32,435 nucleotides of DNA from Hydrococcus sp. Prado102 (GTDB taxonomy: Bacteria > Cyanobacteriota > Cyanobacteriia > Cyanobacteriales > Microcystaceae), in NCBI GenBank assembly GCA_025454425.1, contig JALOOL010000020.1:1-32435 (forward strand), in the 5' to 3' direction. Shown here one piece after another: positions 23,251 to 30,979 of the stretch. The notes below the pieces were generated by a model. It saw nothing but the letters and a program-made list of their open reading frames with translations, searched no databases and was not told the DNA's origin. The position numbers were made by a program, and so were the translations under genes. The first letter of the stretch is position 1. Every line of letters begins with the position of its first letter.

Positions 23251-23282
23251 TTGACACTCTAGTAGACTGGAGACTTGACAAT
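23251..23282 (+). promoter_or_regulatory. MerR/CueR-type promoter P2 of copZ-copA
   Basis: TTGACA (23251-23256) and GACAAT (23277-23282) are separated by 20 bases carrying the dyad CTCTAGTAGACTGGAG, almost the same as P1. Transcription would start near 23289, which excludes the in-frame ATG at 23281 and fixes the downstream start at 23314. Confidence 0.85.
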
Positions 23283-23313
23283 GAAAGTAGTCGATCGCAA
23301 AAAGATTGAAATT

Positions 23314-23514
23314 ATGACGATACAATTCAAAGTTCCCAAGATGGCTTGTTCGGCTTGTGGTGAAACGATTACCAAAGCGGTCAAAGAAGTTGACCCATCT
23401 GCAACAGTGCAAACCGATCCGAAAACTAAGCAGGTCGAGATTGAAACGCTTGCATCAAAAAGCGCGATCGCACAAGCGATTACAGCCGCAGGATATCCGG
23501 TGAGCGATCGTTAA
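23314..23514 (+). CDS. copZ: CopZ-like copper chaperone (HMA domain)
   Basis: A 66-residue single heavy-metal-associated domain: MTIQFKVPKMACSACGETITKAVKEVDPSATVQTDPKTKQVEIETLASKSAIAQAITAAGYPV, the full beta-alpha-beta-beta-alpha-beta fold. The metal site is MACSAC (Cys at residues 12 and 15), which binds Cu(I) and passes it to the N-terminal domain of CopA. I choose ATG 23314 because earlier in-frame starts lie at or before the P2 -10 hexamer. It is followed after 32 bases by the ATPase gene and shares its MerR-type promoter. It is slightly more divergent from the ATPase's own HMA domain than a recent duplicate would be. Confidence 0.88.
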   Translation: MTIQFKVPKMACSACGETITKAVKEVDPSATVQTDPKTKQVEIETLASKSAIAQAITAAGYPVSDR

Positions 23515-23546
23515 TTCTCCTTTGACAACCATTTAGGAGGTGTTAG

Positions 23547-25805
23547 ATGGAACGTACTAATTTAAAACTGCGGGGCATGAGTTGCGCCTCTTGTGCCAGT
23601 AACATCGAAGACGCAATCCGCTCAGTACCGGGTGTCGATCTATGTAACGTTAATTTTGGTGCAGAACAAGCTACTGTCAGCTATGACCCTAGCCAAACTG
23701 ATGTAGCAGCGATTCAAAATGCCGTCGATGCGGCAGGATATTCTGCCGTACCCATGCAAGATGACGTACTTGCTCCAGAAGACGATACCGAACGACGATC
23801 TCGACTTGCCGAAAATCGAAAACTAACCCGCAAGGTATGGGTAAGCGGGGTTATTAGTACCATTATCGTCATCGGTTCGCTACCTGTTATGACTGGGTTA
23901 AACATCCCTTTTATTCCCATGTGGCTGCATGATGCTTGGCTACAATTAGTACTGACTACTCCCGTACTGTTTTGGTGTGGTTCGTCCTTCTTTATTAATG
24001 CTTGGAAAGCTTTCAAACGCCATACGGCAACAATGGATACATTAGTGGCGATTGGTACGGGTACGGCTTACCTCTACTCTCTATTCCCCACCTTCTTTCC
24101 TCAGTGGTTTATCGAGCGGGGACTTAGACCTGACGTATACTTTGAGGCAGCATCAGTCATTATTGCCTTAATTTTGCTTGGAAGATTGTTAGAAAATCGT
24201 GCCAAGGGTCAGACTTCAGAAGCAATTCGCAAGTTGATGGGCTTACAAGCGAAAACGGCACGAGTAATTCGTAACGGTACAGAGGTAGATGTTCCCATTG
24301 CCCAAGTCGTTTTGGGAGATATCGTTCTAGTGCGTCCTGGGGAAAAGATTCCCGTCGATGGTGAAATCGTTGAAGGTTCCTCGACCATTGATGAGGCGAT
24401 GGTGACGGGTGAAAGCGTCCCCGTGAAGAAACATCCTGGCGATGAAGTGATTGGCGCGACGATTAACAAAACGGGCAGTTTCAAATTTCGCACCACGCGA
24501 GTCGGGAAAGATACATTTTTAGCGCAAATTGTCAAGCTAGTACAGCAAGCGCAAGGTTCCAAAGCACCGATTCAACGTTTGGCAGATCGCGTTACTGGAT
24601 GGTTTGTCCCTGCGGTCATTGCCATTGCGATCGCTACTTTCATTATTTGGTACAACGTCATGGGCAACGTGACGATGGCATTAATCACGACAGTAGGCGT
24701 ATTAATTATTGCTTGTCCCTGTGCCCTTGGTTTAGCTACTCCAACTTCAATTATGGTGGGAACGGGGAAAGGTGCAGAAAACGGTATTCTCATCAAAGGC
24801 GCAGAAAGTCTGGAAATGGCGCACAAATTACAAGCGATCGTCTTGGATAAAACGGGTACGATTACCCAAGGTAAACCCACAGTAACCGATTTTGTCAGCG
24901 TCAAGGGAATCGCTAACAGTAACGAATTAAATTTACTGCGTCTCGCAGCTTCCGTCGAACGAAATTCCGAACATCCTTTAGCAGAAGCCGTAGTCCAATA
25001 TGCCCAGTCTCAAGGGGTAAAATTAGATGATGCTAGAGAATTTGAAGCGATCGCGGGGAGTGGCGTACAAGGCTACGTAAGGGATCGATGGCTGCAAATT
25101 GGTACGCATCGCTGGATGAACGAATTAGGGATCGATACCAATACCTTGCAAAAGGATTGGGAGCGATTGGAGTATTTAGGCAAAACCGTCATTTGGATGG
25201 CTGTAGATGGCAAAATTGAGGGGATTATGGGCATTTCTGATGCAGTAAAACCCTCCTCAGTCCAGGCAATTCGAGCCTTGCAAAAAATGGGGCTAGAAGT
25301 GGTGATGTTGACGGGAGACAACCGCCGTACCGCCGAGGTTATTGCTCGTGAAGTCGGGATTAAACGAATTTTAGCTGAAGTTCGACCCGATCAAAAAGCT
25401 GCCACTGTCGAACAAATTCAAGCGGAAGGCAAAATTGTAGCAATGGTAGGAGATGGGATCAATGATGCACCTGCTTTAGCTCAAGCAGACGTAGGAATGG
25501 CGATTGGTACGGGAACCGATGTCGCGATCGCAGCTAGCGATATCACTCTAATTTCTGGCGATTTACAAGGCATTGTGACGGCAATTCAACTGAGTCGCGC
25601 CACCATTCGCAATATTCGTCAAAATCTCTTCTTTGCTTTTATTTACAACGTCGCAGGCATTCCCATTGCTGCTGGTATTCTCTATCCCTTCTTTGGTTGG
25701 CTACTTAGTCCCATTATTGCGGGTGCAGCAATGGCGTTTAGTTCTGTGTCGGTAGTAACGAATGCTTTGCGTCTGCGGAATTTTCAGCCCAAAACACTTG
25801 GTTAG
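23547..25805 (+). CDS. copA: P1B-1-type Cu(I)-exporting ATPase CopA
   Basis: A 752-residue copper pump. TAGGAGGT lies just upstream of the ATG. One N-terminal HMA domain has MSCASC (Cys13 and Cys16). The eight-helix membrane domain includes the CPC metal-transport motif (Cys390-Pro-Cys392 in [12 protein letters not shown]). The actuator loop TGESVPV, phosphorylation site DKTGT (Asp434), the SEHPLAEA His-Pro motif of P1B pumps and the hinge GDGINDAP (Asp636) are all intact. The CPC motif and the late-helix residues ([20 protein letters not shown]) fit Cu(I)/Ag(I) specificity. It is transcribed from P2 with copZ and followed by a 25-residue membrane peptide and a cupredoxin-domain protein. In a cyanobacterium it could export to the periplasm or supply an internal compartment; the resistance context favours export. 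Confidence 0.96.
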   Translation: MERTNLKLRGMSCASCASNIEDAIRSVPGVDLCNVNFGAEQATVSYDPSQTDVAAIQNAVDAAGYSAVPMQDDVLAPEDDTERRSRLAENRKLTRKVWVSGVISTIIVIGSLPVMTGLNIPFIPMWLHDAWLQLVLTTPVLFWCGSSFFINAWKAFKRHTATMDTLVAIGTGTAYLYSLFPTFFPQWFIERGLRPDVYFEAASVIIALILLGRLLENRAKGQTSEAIRKLMGLQAKTARVIRNGTEVDVPIAQVVLGDIVLVRPGEKIPVDGEIVEGSSTIDEAMVTGESVPVKKHPGDEVIGATINKTGSFKFRTTRVGKDTFLAQIVKLVQQAQGSKAPIQRLADRVTGWFVPAVIAIAIATFIIWYNVMGNVTMALITTVGVLIIACPCALGLATPTSIMVGTGKGAENGILIKGAESLEMAHKLQAIVLDKTGTITQGKPTVTDFVSVKGIANSNELNLLRLAASVERNSEHPLAEAVVQYAQSQGVKLDDAREFEAIAGSGVQGYVRDRWLQIGTHRWMNELGIDTNTLQKDWERLEYLGKTVIWMAVDGKIEGIMGISDAVKPSSVQAIRALQKMGLEVVMLTGDNRRTAEVIAREVGIKRILAEVRPDQKAATVEQIQAEGKIVAMVGDGINDAPALAQADVGMAIGTGTDVAIAASDITLISGDLQGIVTAIQLSRATIRNIRQNLFFAFIYNVAGIPIAAGILYPFFGWLLSPIIAGAAMAFSSVSVVTNALRLRNFQPKTLG

Positions 25806-25817
25806 AGGAATGAAAAC

Positions 25818-25895
25818 ATGAAAAAAATTACCTTTTTCGGGACGTTAATCGGATTTGGATTTCTACTTGGAGTAGTTTCAGGAGCGTTAGGTTAG
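25818..25895 (+). CDS. 25-residue membrane peptide between copA and the cupredoxin gene
   Basis: MKKITFFGTLIGFGFLLGVV followed by SGALG: a basic start and a single Gly-rich hydrophobic segment long enough to cross the membrane once. GAGGAA lies about 10 bases before the ATG, and the next gene's GGAGGT overlaps the end of this ORF, so spacing is that of a real operon member. There is no known family I can name. Tiny single-span peptides can act as subunits of P-type ATPases (KdpF is the bacterial example), so an accessory role for CopA is conceivable, but a leader or a decayed signal peptide would look similar. Confidence 0.6.
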   Translation: MKKITFFGTLIGFGFLLGVVSGALG

Positions 25896-25906
25896 GAGGT
25901 GTAGAA

Positions 25907-26470
25907 ATGATTAACAGAAACGCGCTCGCAAGTACTATCGCGAGTTTAGGACTGGTGTTAGGAATAGCTTCAAGTGAAGCCGTTGCCCAAATGCCTCATA
26001 ATATGGATGAGATGCAACCCTCTCAAAACCAGCCAACCGAACAGTTTCAACGTATTGAACAACCGTTAGTTAATAAAATTGTCGTGACGCTAGGCGGATT
26101 GGGACTAATTGGTCTAGAACTCTGGTGGTTCTTAGGGAGCAAACCCAAATCTGCAAAAGCGACTGCACAAGCAGGAATCCAAGAAGTAACCGTTACTGTA
26201 GATGGTGGTTACGAACCCAGCCAAATAGTAGTACAAGCGGGCCAAAAAGTTCGGTTAAACTTCGATCGCAAGGATGCCAGCAGTTGTCTTGAAGAAGTCC
26301 GCTTTCCCGACTTTGGCATCGCTCAAGCCCTACCGCTCAACAAAGTTACGCCAATTGAGTTTACCCCACAAAAATCTGGCAGCTACGAGTTTACCTGTGG
26401 GATGAATATGTTCCGAGGAGTCGTTGAAGTCCAGTCGGCAAATACAACGGCGATCGCTCAGAGATTATAG
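25907..26470 (+). CDS. membrane-anchored cupredoxin-domain protein
   Basis: A 187-residue protein with an N-terminal signal or anchor (ALASTIASLGLVLGIASSEAVA), a Met/Gln/Pro-rich stretch (QMPHNMDEMQPSQNQP), a second hydrophobic segment (KIVVTLGGLGLIGLELWWFLG, about residues 57-77) and a C-terminal cupredoxin domain: VTVTVDGGYEPSQIVVQAGQKVRLNFDRKDASSCLEEVRFPDFG...FTPQKSGSYEFTCGMNMFRGVVEV. The copper ligands are likely Cys in SSCLEE and FTCGMNM plus neighbouring Met. Such proteins commonly accompany CopA in environmental bacteria and may receive copper on the outer face of the membrane. GGAGGTG precedes the ATG and the gene follows the 25-residue peptide by 11 bases. A weak terminator lies downstream, ahead of the regulator gene. 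Confidence 0.88.
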   Translation: MINRNALASTIASLGLVLGIASSEAVAQMPHNMDEMQPSQNQPTEQFQRIEQPLVNKIVVTLGGLGLIGLELWWFLGSKPKSAKATAQAGIQEVTVTVDGGYEPSQIVVQAGQKVRLNFDRKDASSCLEEVRFPDFGIAQALPLNKVTPIEFTPQKSGSYEFTCGMNMFRGVVEVQSANTTAIAQRL

Positions 26471-26536
26471 CCATTCAAAAGAGATTCAATCTCACGTTCA
26501 CTTTTAGAGATGGGTAATGCCATTGGGAAAAAAGCA

Positions 26537-26578
26537 AGAGGGCAAAAAAATCCTCAATTCCTTCGCCTTTTGTCCTCT
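26537..26578 (+). terminator. hairpin after the cupredoxin gene
   Basis: AGAGGGCAAAA (26537-26547) pairs with TTTTGTCCTCT (26568-26578), 11 bp with one wobble and a 20-base loop. There is no strong U-tract after it, so termination would be partial. Confidence 0.45.
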
Positions 26579-26647
26579 CCTATCTCACTCCATCAAAACT
26601 AATTGAATTGAAGAATTGTGACATCTACATTGATAAGAAGGTTGACT

Positions 26648-27064
26648 ATGTTTGTTGCTCAAGAAGAACTAAAAAAAATTGGTTCAGTTGCCAACGAGAG
26701 TGGTATCCCAATTAAGACAATTCGCTATTACGATGAATTAGGTCTTCTCAAAACAATGGGTAGAACTGAAGGTGGATATCGCTTGTTTGACTCGGACGTG
26801 TTTGTACGCTTGAAATTCATCAAACGCGCACAAAGTTTAGGACTAAATTTGTCAGAGATTAAAGATTTTTTAGACGTATATGACCAAGGGGATTTACCCT
26901 GCGACCAGATTCAAGCAAGACTAGAAGATAAACTTGCAGCGATCGAGAAACAAATTCAACAACTGCAAATTCTCAAACAGGAGTTACAAGGACTCTTGTC
27001 AGGTTGGAAAATTATTCCCGAACATCCCGAAATGACAATCTGCCCTATTATAGAAGGGAACTAA
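26648..27064 (+). CDS. MerR-family metal-responsive regulator
   Basis: A 138-residue regulator. I choose ATG 26648 since AAGAAGG lies six bases upstream, over a GTG 30 bases earlier. The N-terminal winged helix is clear (KKIGSVANESGIPIKTIRYYDELGLL, then EGGYRLFDSDVFVRLKFIKRAQSLGLNLSEIKDFL), followed by a long coiled coil. It should bind the three dyads at 21752, 23251 and 27244. Metal-site residues visible are Cys85 (GDLPCDQ) and Cys132 (MTICPII), with His126 nearby; CueR's first loop Cys is not present. Cys85 corresponds to MerR Cys82 and ZntR Cys79, where CueR has Ser. The regulon is clearly copper-like, yet this residue set is closer to divalent-metal sensors, so specificity is uncertain and I leave the symbol blank. 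It has no dyad of its own upstream. Confidence 0.9.
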   Translation: MFVAQEELKKIGSVANESGIPIKTIRYYDELGLLKTMGRTEGGYRLFDSDVFVRLKFIKRAQSLGLNLSEIKDFLDVYDQGDLPCDQIQARLEDKLAAIEKQIQQLQILKQELQGLLSGWKIIPEHPEMTICPIIEGN

Positions 27065-27091
27065 ACAGTGAATTTAAGTTAATTTTGGATA

Positions 27092-27217
27092 ACTTAAGTT
27101 GCTAATTATGCAATCAATAAATGAATTATAAGTCAAAATCCTTACCTAAAAATTTGACTCTTGAATTTTGACTACTCTATCAAGTCAAGCAGAAATTTTA
27201 TAATTAGCAACTTAGGT
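27092..27217. repeat. 126-bp nested inverted-repeat element (MITE-like)
   Basis: Outer arms ACTTAAGTTGCTAATTAT (27092-27109) and ATAATTAGCAACTTAGGT (27200-27217) match as an 18-bp inverted repeat with one mismatch. Inner arms AGTCAAAAT (27131-27139) and ATTTTGACT (27165-27173) are perfect. The element is AT-rich and non-coding. It looks like a miniature inverted-repeat element, though a structured RNA or terminator after the regulator gene is an alternative. Confidence 0.55.
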
Positions 27218-27243
27218 GAATATCAAAAATTTTTTTTCTCCTC

Positions 27244-27275
27244 TTGACACTCCAGTTAACTAGAGATTCTAAGAT
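27244..27275 (+). promoter_or_regulatory. MerR/CueR-type promoter P3, no clear gene downstream
   Basis: TTGACA (27244-27249) and TAAGAT (27270-27275) are separated by 20 bases with the dyad CTCCAGTTAACTAGAG, matching P1 and P2 in sequence and spacing. Downstream on the plus strand, 27276-27427 has no start with a ribosome-binding site; the first plausible ORF is the 23-codon one at 27428. Beyond it lies the convergent RND gene. Confidence 0.8.
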
Positions 27276-27427
27276 GAACGTAGAATCAATTGAGTTGAAT
27301 CTAAAAAAGAGGACAACCAACCCGAACTTATAGAAGAACGCATCAAAGAATGAGATGCCAATTGAAATTAGAGTTTGGGCTATAGGTCACAAATTTTGCA
27401 AATTTTTGTAGATAGGAGAAAGACGAT

Positions 27428-27499
27428 ATGACGCGATTCATGACTGCTTTTGCTGCCGTCGTAAAATTGAAAAAACACGACATTTTCATTGATTGGTAA
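27428..27499 (+). CDS. 23-codon ORF after promoter P3
   Basis: MTRFMTAFAAVVKLKKHDIF followed by IDW. AGGAG lies nine bases before the ATG, a good ribosome-binding site, and a MerR-type promoter lies 150 bases upstream. The peptide has no Cys and resembles nothing I know. It may be a genuine small protein, a truncated remnant of a former metal-regulated gene, or chance. Confidence 0.4.
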   Translation: MTRFMTAFAAVVKLKKHDIFIDW

Positions 27500-27535
27500 A
27501 AAAGTTGAGGATGGATAAAGGCGATCGTTTCTTTT

Positions 27536-30500
27536 TTAGGTTTCTATTACCTCCCTGGTCGCTTTGCCATCCTCTACAACTGATATATTTGATTTAGGCA
27601 GCAAACGCTTGCCAAACTTGGCATATAGTGCCGGGATAATTAACAACGTTAGCGCCGTAGACGTAAACAATCCGCCCAACACAACAATCGACAAAGGTTG
27701 TAGAATTTCCTTTCCTGGCCCCATTGCTACTACTAACGGAACTAACCCTAAAGCAGAAGTAGAAGCGGTCATTAAAATTGCATTGAGACGTTCCATGGAA
27801 CCGGAAACAATTAATTCTTTTAAAGACAATCCTTCACTATGTTTATGCGTGTAATTATCAACTAATAACAAGCCATTCCGAGTTGCTACGCCAAATAGAG
27901 TCACAAATCCCACTAGAGAAGCAACAGAAATGACTCCTCCCGTCAACGCGATCGAAATCACTCCTCCGACTAACGCGATGGGTAAATTAATCATAATCGT
28001 GGCAGTAGACGCGATTGATTTCACAGAAAGATACATCAGTACCGTAATAACAACAAAGGAAATAGCACTAAAAATTAGAATATTTTTTGAGGCTCTTTCT
28101 TCGGCTTCAAATTGACCGCCATATTGAATGTAATACCCTGCTGGAAGTTGAACTTGTGCCTTAACTTTATCTTGAATTTCATTCACTACAGACCGCAAAT
28201 CTCTACCTTGAACGTTAGCAGAAACGACAATTAAGCGAGACACATTTTCACGGTTAATCGTATTAGGCCCCGTGCCATAAGCAACTGTAGCGACCTTTGC
28301 TAAAGGAATTTTATTGCCGTCGGGAGTATCGACTAATAAATTTTCTATCGTTTGTAAATTGTTGCGGAATTGTGGCTGTAACCAGACTACTAAATCGAAG
28401 GTTTGTTGATTTTCTAAAACCTGAGAAACCGTACTGCCATTAAGGGCAGTTTCAATAATTCCTGATAGCTGTCCGACCGTTAAACCATAGCGAGATGCAG
28501 CAACGCGATTAAATTTAATTTGAATCTGTTCGACAGGTATTTGCGGTTCGAGTAGTAAATCGACGATTCCCCCTACAGATTGCATCGCTTCGTTAACCTG
28601 TTGTCCAATCGTTCGCAATTGTTCCAAGTCAGCACCAAAAATTTTTACCGCAATCTGACTTCTTACCCCAGACAAAACCTCATCCATGCGATGAGAAATA
28701 AACCCACCGACATTAGGCGCAGCCCCTGGGATTTTGTTAAACTCTTCTCTAAGCGTTTCAACACTTGCCGTTCTGTCTTCTAATCCTTTCTCGGATAGTT
28801 GCACGTCAACGTGGGCAATATTGACAGGGGCAGCATCGGGATCTCCAGGGGCGCGTCCAGAACGAACTTGGATATACTTAAAGCTAGGATCGTTTTTTAG
28901 TTTATCTTCTAGAACGAAAGCCGCGCTATTGGTTGCCTCTAAAGACGAACCTGGATAAAGCGTTAAGGTATTGACTAAAGCTTGTTCTTGGAACTCTGGA
29001 AGAAAAGAACGTCCCAAGGAAGGAAGAATAATCCCAGCAGCTACTATTGCCGCAGCAGCGACGGTTATAATAACGATCGCTCTCCGCATGGCAAAAGCGA
29101 TAAGAGGATGGTAAATCTTCTTGAAAAATCTTGCTACAAAAGGCTCTCGCAAAGGCATCGTACCGTGCGGCAGTAAAATCGCACACAAGGCAGGACTCAC
29201 CAGCAAAGATTCCAAACTAGACACGATTACCACTATCAGATAAGTGATTCCCATCGGGGCAAAAATGCGCCCTTCCACCCCGGTTAGGGCGAATATGGGG
29301 GCAAAGACGACAATGGTAATGAGCATTGCTTCGAGTAGCGATTCGCGAACTTCCTGTCCTCCTTGAAAAATGACTTCTAGAACCGGGCGAGGATTGGGAG
29401 AGTATTTATTTTCTCGTAAGTTGCGATAAGTATTTTCGGCATAAACGATAGCATCGTCAATTGCCGTCCCAATTGCTACAGCTAGCCCTCCCAAAGTCAT
29501 CGTATTCAGTCCCAATCCCAAAAATGAGAGGACTTGTAAAGAAAACAGTAGCGTCAGGACAAAATCGGTCAGACAAACTGCTAAGGTGCGCCAATTCATC
29601 ATGAAGGGAATCAGAATCGCTGCTGCAATGATACTGCCTTCAACTAGGGCAGACCTGACATTTTTCACCGAAGCATCGATATAATCTGCCTGACGGAAAG
29701 TTGCAGTTACTTTAATTTCTTTCGGTAAGCTAGCTTGTACCTCTTCCATTGCCGCTTCGATAGCGCGGGTGACAGTAGGCGTATCCGCTAGGGGCTGTTT
29801 GTTAACCATGACCACTACTGCCCTCTGACCGTTCAAGCTGCCGTCGCCTACCTTAATCGCTGCTCCAATCTGCACGTCTGCTACATCTCCAATTCTGACG
29901 GGCGTTCCTTGACGGGCAACGATAACGGATTGTTTTAGGTCATCGAGAGTTTCAATGCGTCCGATGCCTCTGATTAAGGTTTGTTTGTCGGGCGTAATCA
30001 AAAAACCGCCAGGGGCATTAAAATTGGCGGCTTCTACAGCTTCAGTTACTTGCGCTAAGGAAACATTAAAGGCTTGTAACTGATTGGGATCGACCAAAAC
30101 TTGATACTGGCGCACGTCGCCGCCATAGACGAGTACCTGACTGACACCTGGAACGGCTAAAAGGCGATTGGTTACTTGCCAATCGACAATCCGGCGTACT
30201 TCCATTAAGTCGATTTTGGATTGGGAATTTTCTCTTTGTTCTTCCTCTACCGTAAAAGCATATTTCATCACCGTACCAATGGGGGAGCTAATGGGAGCAA
30301 TTATCGGCGTTTCTACGCCTTCTGGCAGTTTGCTTTGCGCTTGCTGCAATCGTTCTGTGACTAGCTGGCGGGCTTGATAGATATCCGTTCCCCAACTAAA
30401 AATTACTTTAACTGCCGAAAGACCGGGAGATGAGGCAGAACGAACGGTTGTCACTCCTGGCGTTCCATTAATCGCACTTTCAATCGGTAGCGTTACCAAA

Positions 30501-30688
30501 GATTCGATTTCTTCGGGAGCAAGTCCAGGGGCTTCTGTTTCGATTTCTACTTGGGGAGGGGCAAAGCTGGGAAAGACATCCAGGGGCATCTGGGAGATGG
30601 AGTTGAAGATTAGAAAGGTAGAAAGAATCGCCCCAATAACGACGAGCCAGCGTCTAGATATGACCCAGCGAGCAATAGCACTAATCAT
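27536..30688 (-). CDS. HME-type RND efflux permease (CusA/CzcA-like), copy 2
   Basis: A 1050-residue proton-driven RND pump closely related to the copy at 14871-17993 over its whole length (for example LDVFPSFAPPQVEIETEAPG, GGFISHRMDEVLSGVRS, ATRNGLLLVDNY, GSGAGKEIL against AMGPGKEIL). The TM4 motif reads GGLAVAIGTAIDDAIVYAEN: it keeps the paired Asp but has Tyr-Ala where copy 1 has Asp-Met before Glu-Asn, so the two pumps may differ in substrate or coupling. A short insertion (VEEEQRENSQSKIDL) near residue 160 is also specific to this copy. A direct-repeat box lies 67 bases upstream and places it in the two-component regulon. No membrane-fusion or outer-membrane partner is adjacent. It is convergent with the P3 transcript. 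Confidence 0.92.
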   Translation of the reverse strand: MISAIARWVISRRWLVVIGAILSTFLIFNSISQMPLDVFPSFAPPQVEIETEAPGLAPEEIESLVTLPIESAINGTPGVTTVRSASSPGLSAVKVIFSWGTDIYQARQLVTERLQQAQSKLPEGVETPIIAPISSPIGTVMKYAFTVEEEQRENSQSKIDLMEVRRIVDWQVTNRLLAVPGVSQVLVYGGDVRQYQVLVDPNQLQAFNVSLAQVTEAVEAANFNAPGGFLITPDKQTLIRGIGRIETLDDLKQSVIVARQGTPVRIGDVADVQIGAAIKVGDGSLNGQRAVVVMVNKQPLADTPTVTRAIEAAMEEVQASLPKEIKVTATFRQADYIDASVKNVRSALVEGSIIAAAILIPFMMNWRTLAVCLTDFVLTLLFSLQVLSFLGLGLNTMTLGGLAVAIGTAIDDAIVYAENTYRNLRENKYSPNPRPVLEVIFQGGQEVRESLLEAMLITIVVFAPIFALTGVEGRIFAPMGITYLIVVIVSSLESLLVSPALCAILLPHGTMPLREPFVARFFKKIYHPLIAFAMRRAIVIITVAAAAIVAAGIILPSLGRSFLPEFQEQALVNTLTLYPGSSLEATNSAAFVLEDKLKNDPSFKYIQVRSGRAPGDPDAAPVNIAHVDVQLSEKGLEDRTASVETLREEFNKIPGAAPNVGGFISHRMDEVLSGVRSQIAVKIFGADLEQLRTIGQQVNEAMQSVGGIVDLLLEPQIPVEQIQIKFNRVAASRYGLTVGQLSGIIETALNGSTVSQVLENQQTFDLVVWLQPQFRNNLQTIENLLVDTPDGNKIPLAKVATVAYGTGPNTINRENVSRLIVVSANVQGRDLRSVVNEIQDKVKAQVQLPAGYYIQYGGQFEAEERASKNILIFSAISFVVITVLMYLSVKSIASTATIMINLPIALVGGVISIALTGGVISVASLVGFVTLFGVATRNGLLLVDNYTHKHSEGLSLKELIVSGSMERLNAILMTASTSALGLVPLVVAMGPGKEILQPLSIVVLGGLFTSTALTLLIIPALYAKFGKRLLPKSNISVVEDGKATREVIET

Positions 30689-30754
30689 GAGTAATTAATC
30701 AGAACAGCCAACGCTTGAACGAAGATGTATTAAAGTTAAGGATGACAGCCAAAA

Positions 30755-30772
30755 ATGAAATCAGGATGAAAT
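30755..30772 (-). promoter_or_regulatory. direct-repeat box 10, upstream of RND copy 2
   Basis: Minus strand ATTTCATCCTGATTTCAT, identical to boxes 1, 3, 7 and 8, 67 bases before the ATG. AACTTTAATAC about 17-25 bases after the second TTTCAT contains candidate -10 hexamers. Confidence 0.8.
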
Positions 30773-30979
30773 CTTATTCATCAAAGCTTTTTTTGAGAAT
30801 TATGCGATCGCAGTATTATTAACCAACAAACATCGCTCGGTTGGTTATGCGTAATAACTTGCAAATATAAACGAATTAAATATGCTTTTCTGCCCGGTAG
30901 AGAGCAATTGTTCGAGAGCGAAAAAAAGTGGGGGAGATAGCAGCAGCAAAATTTTTTATCCGCGATCGCTTGTCTCACA

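Noticed and set aside
22935-23262. Overlapping frames in and after the Cys-rich gene
   Set aside because: Their Cys/Thr/Ala-rich strings come from reading the Csp gene out of frame or in reverse.
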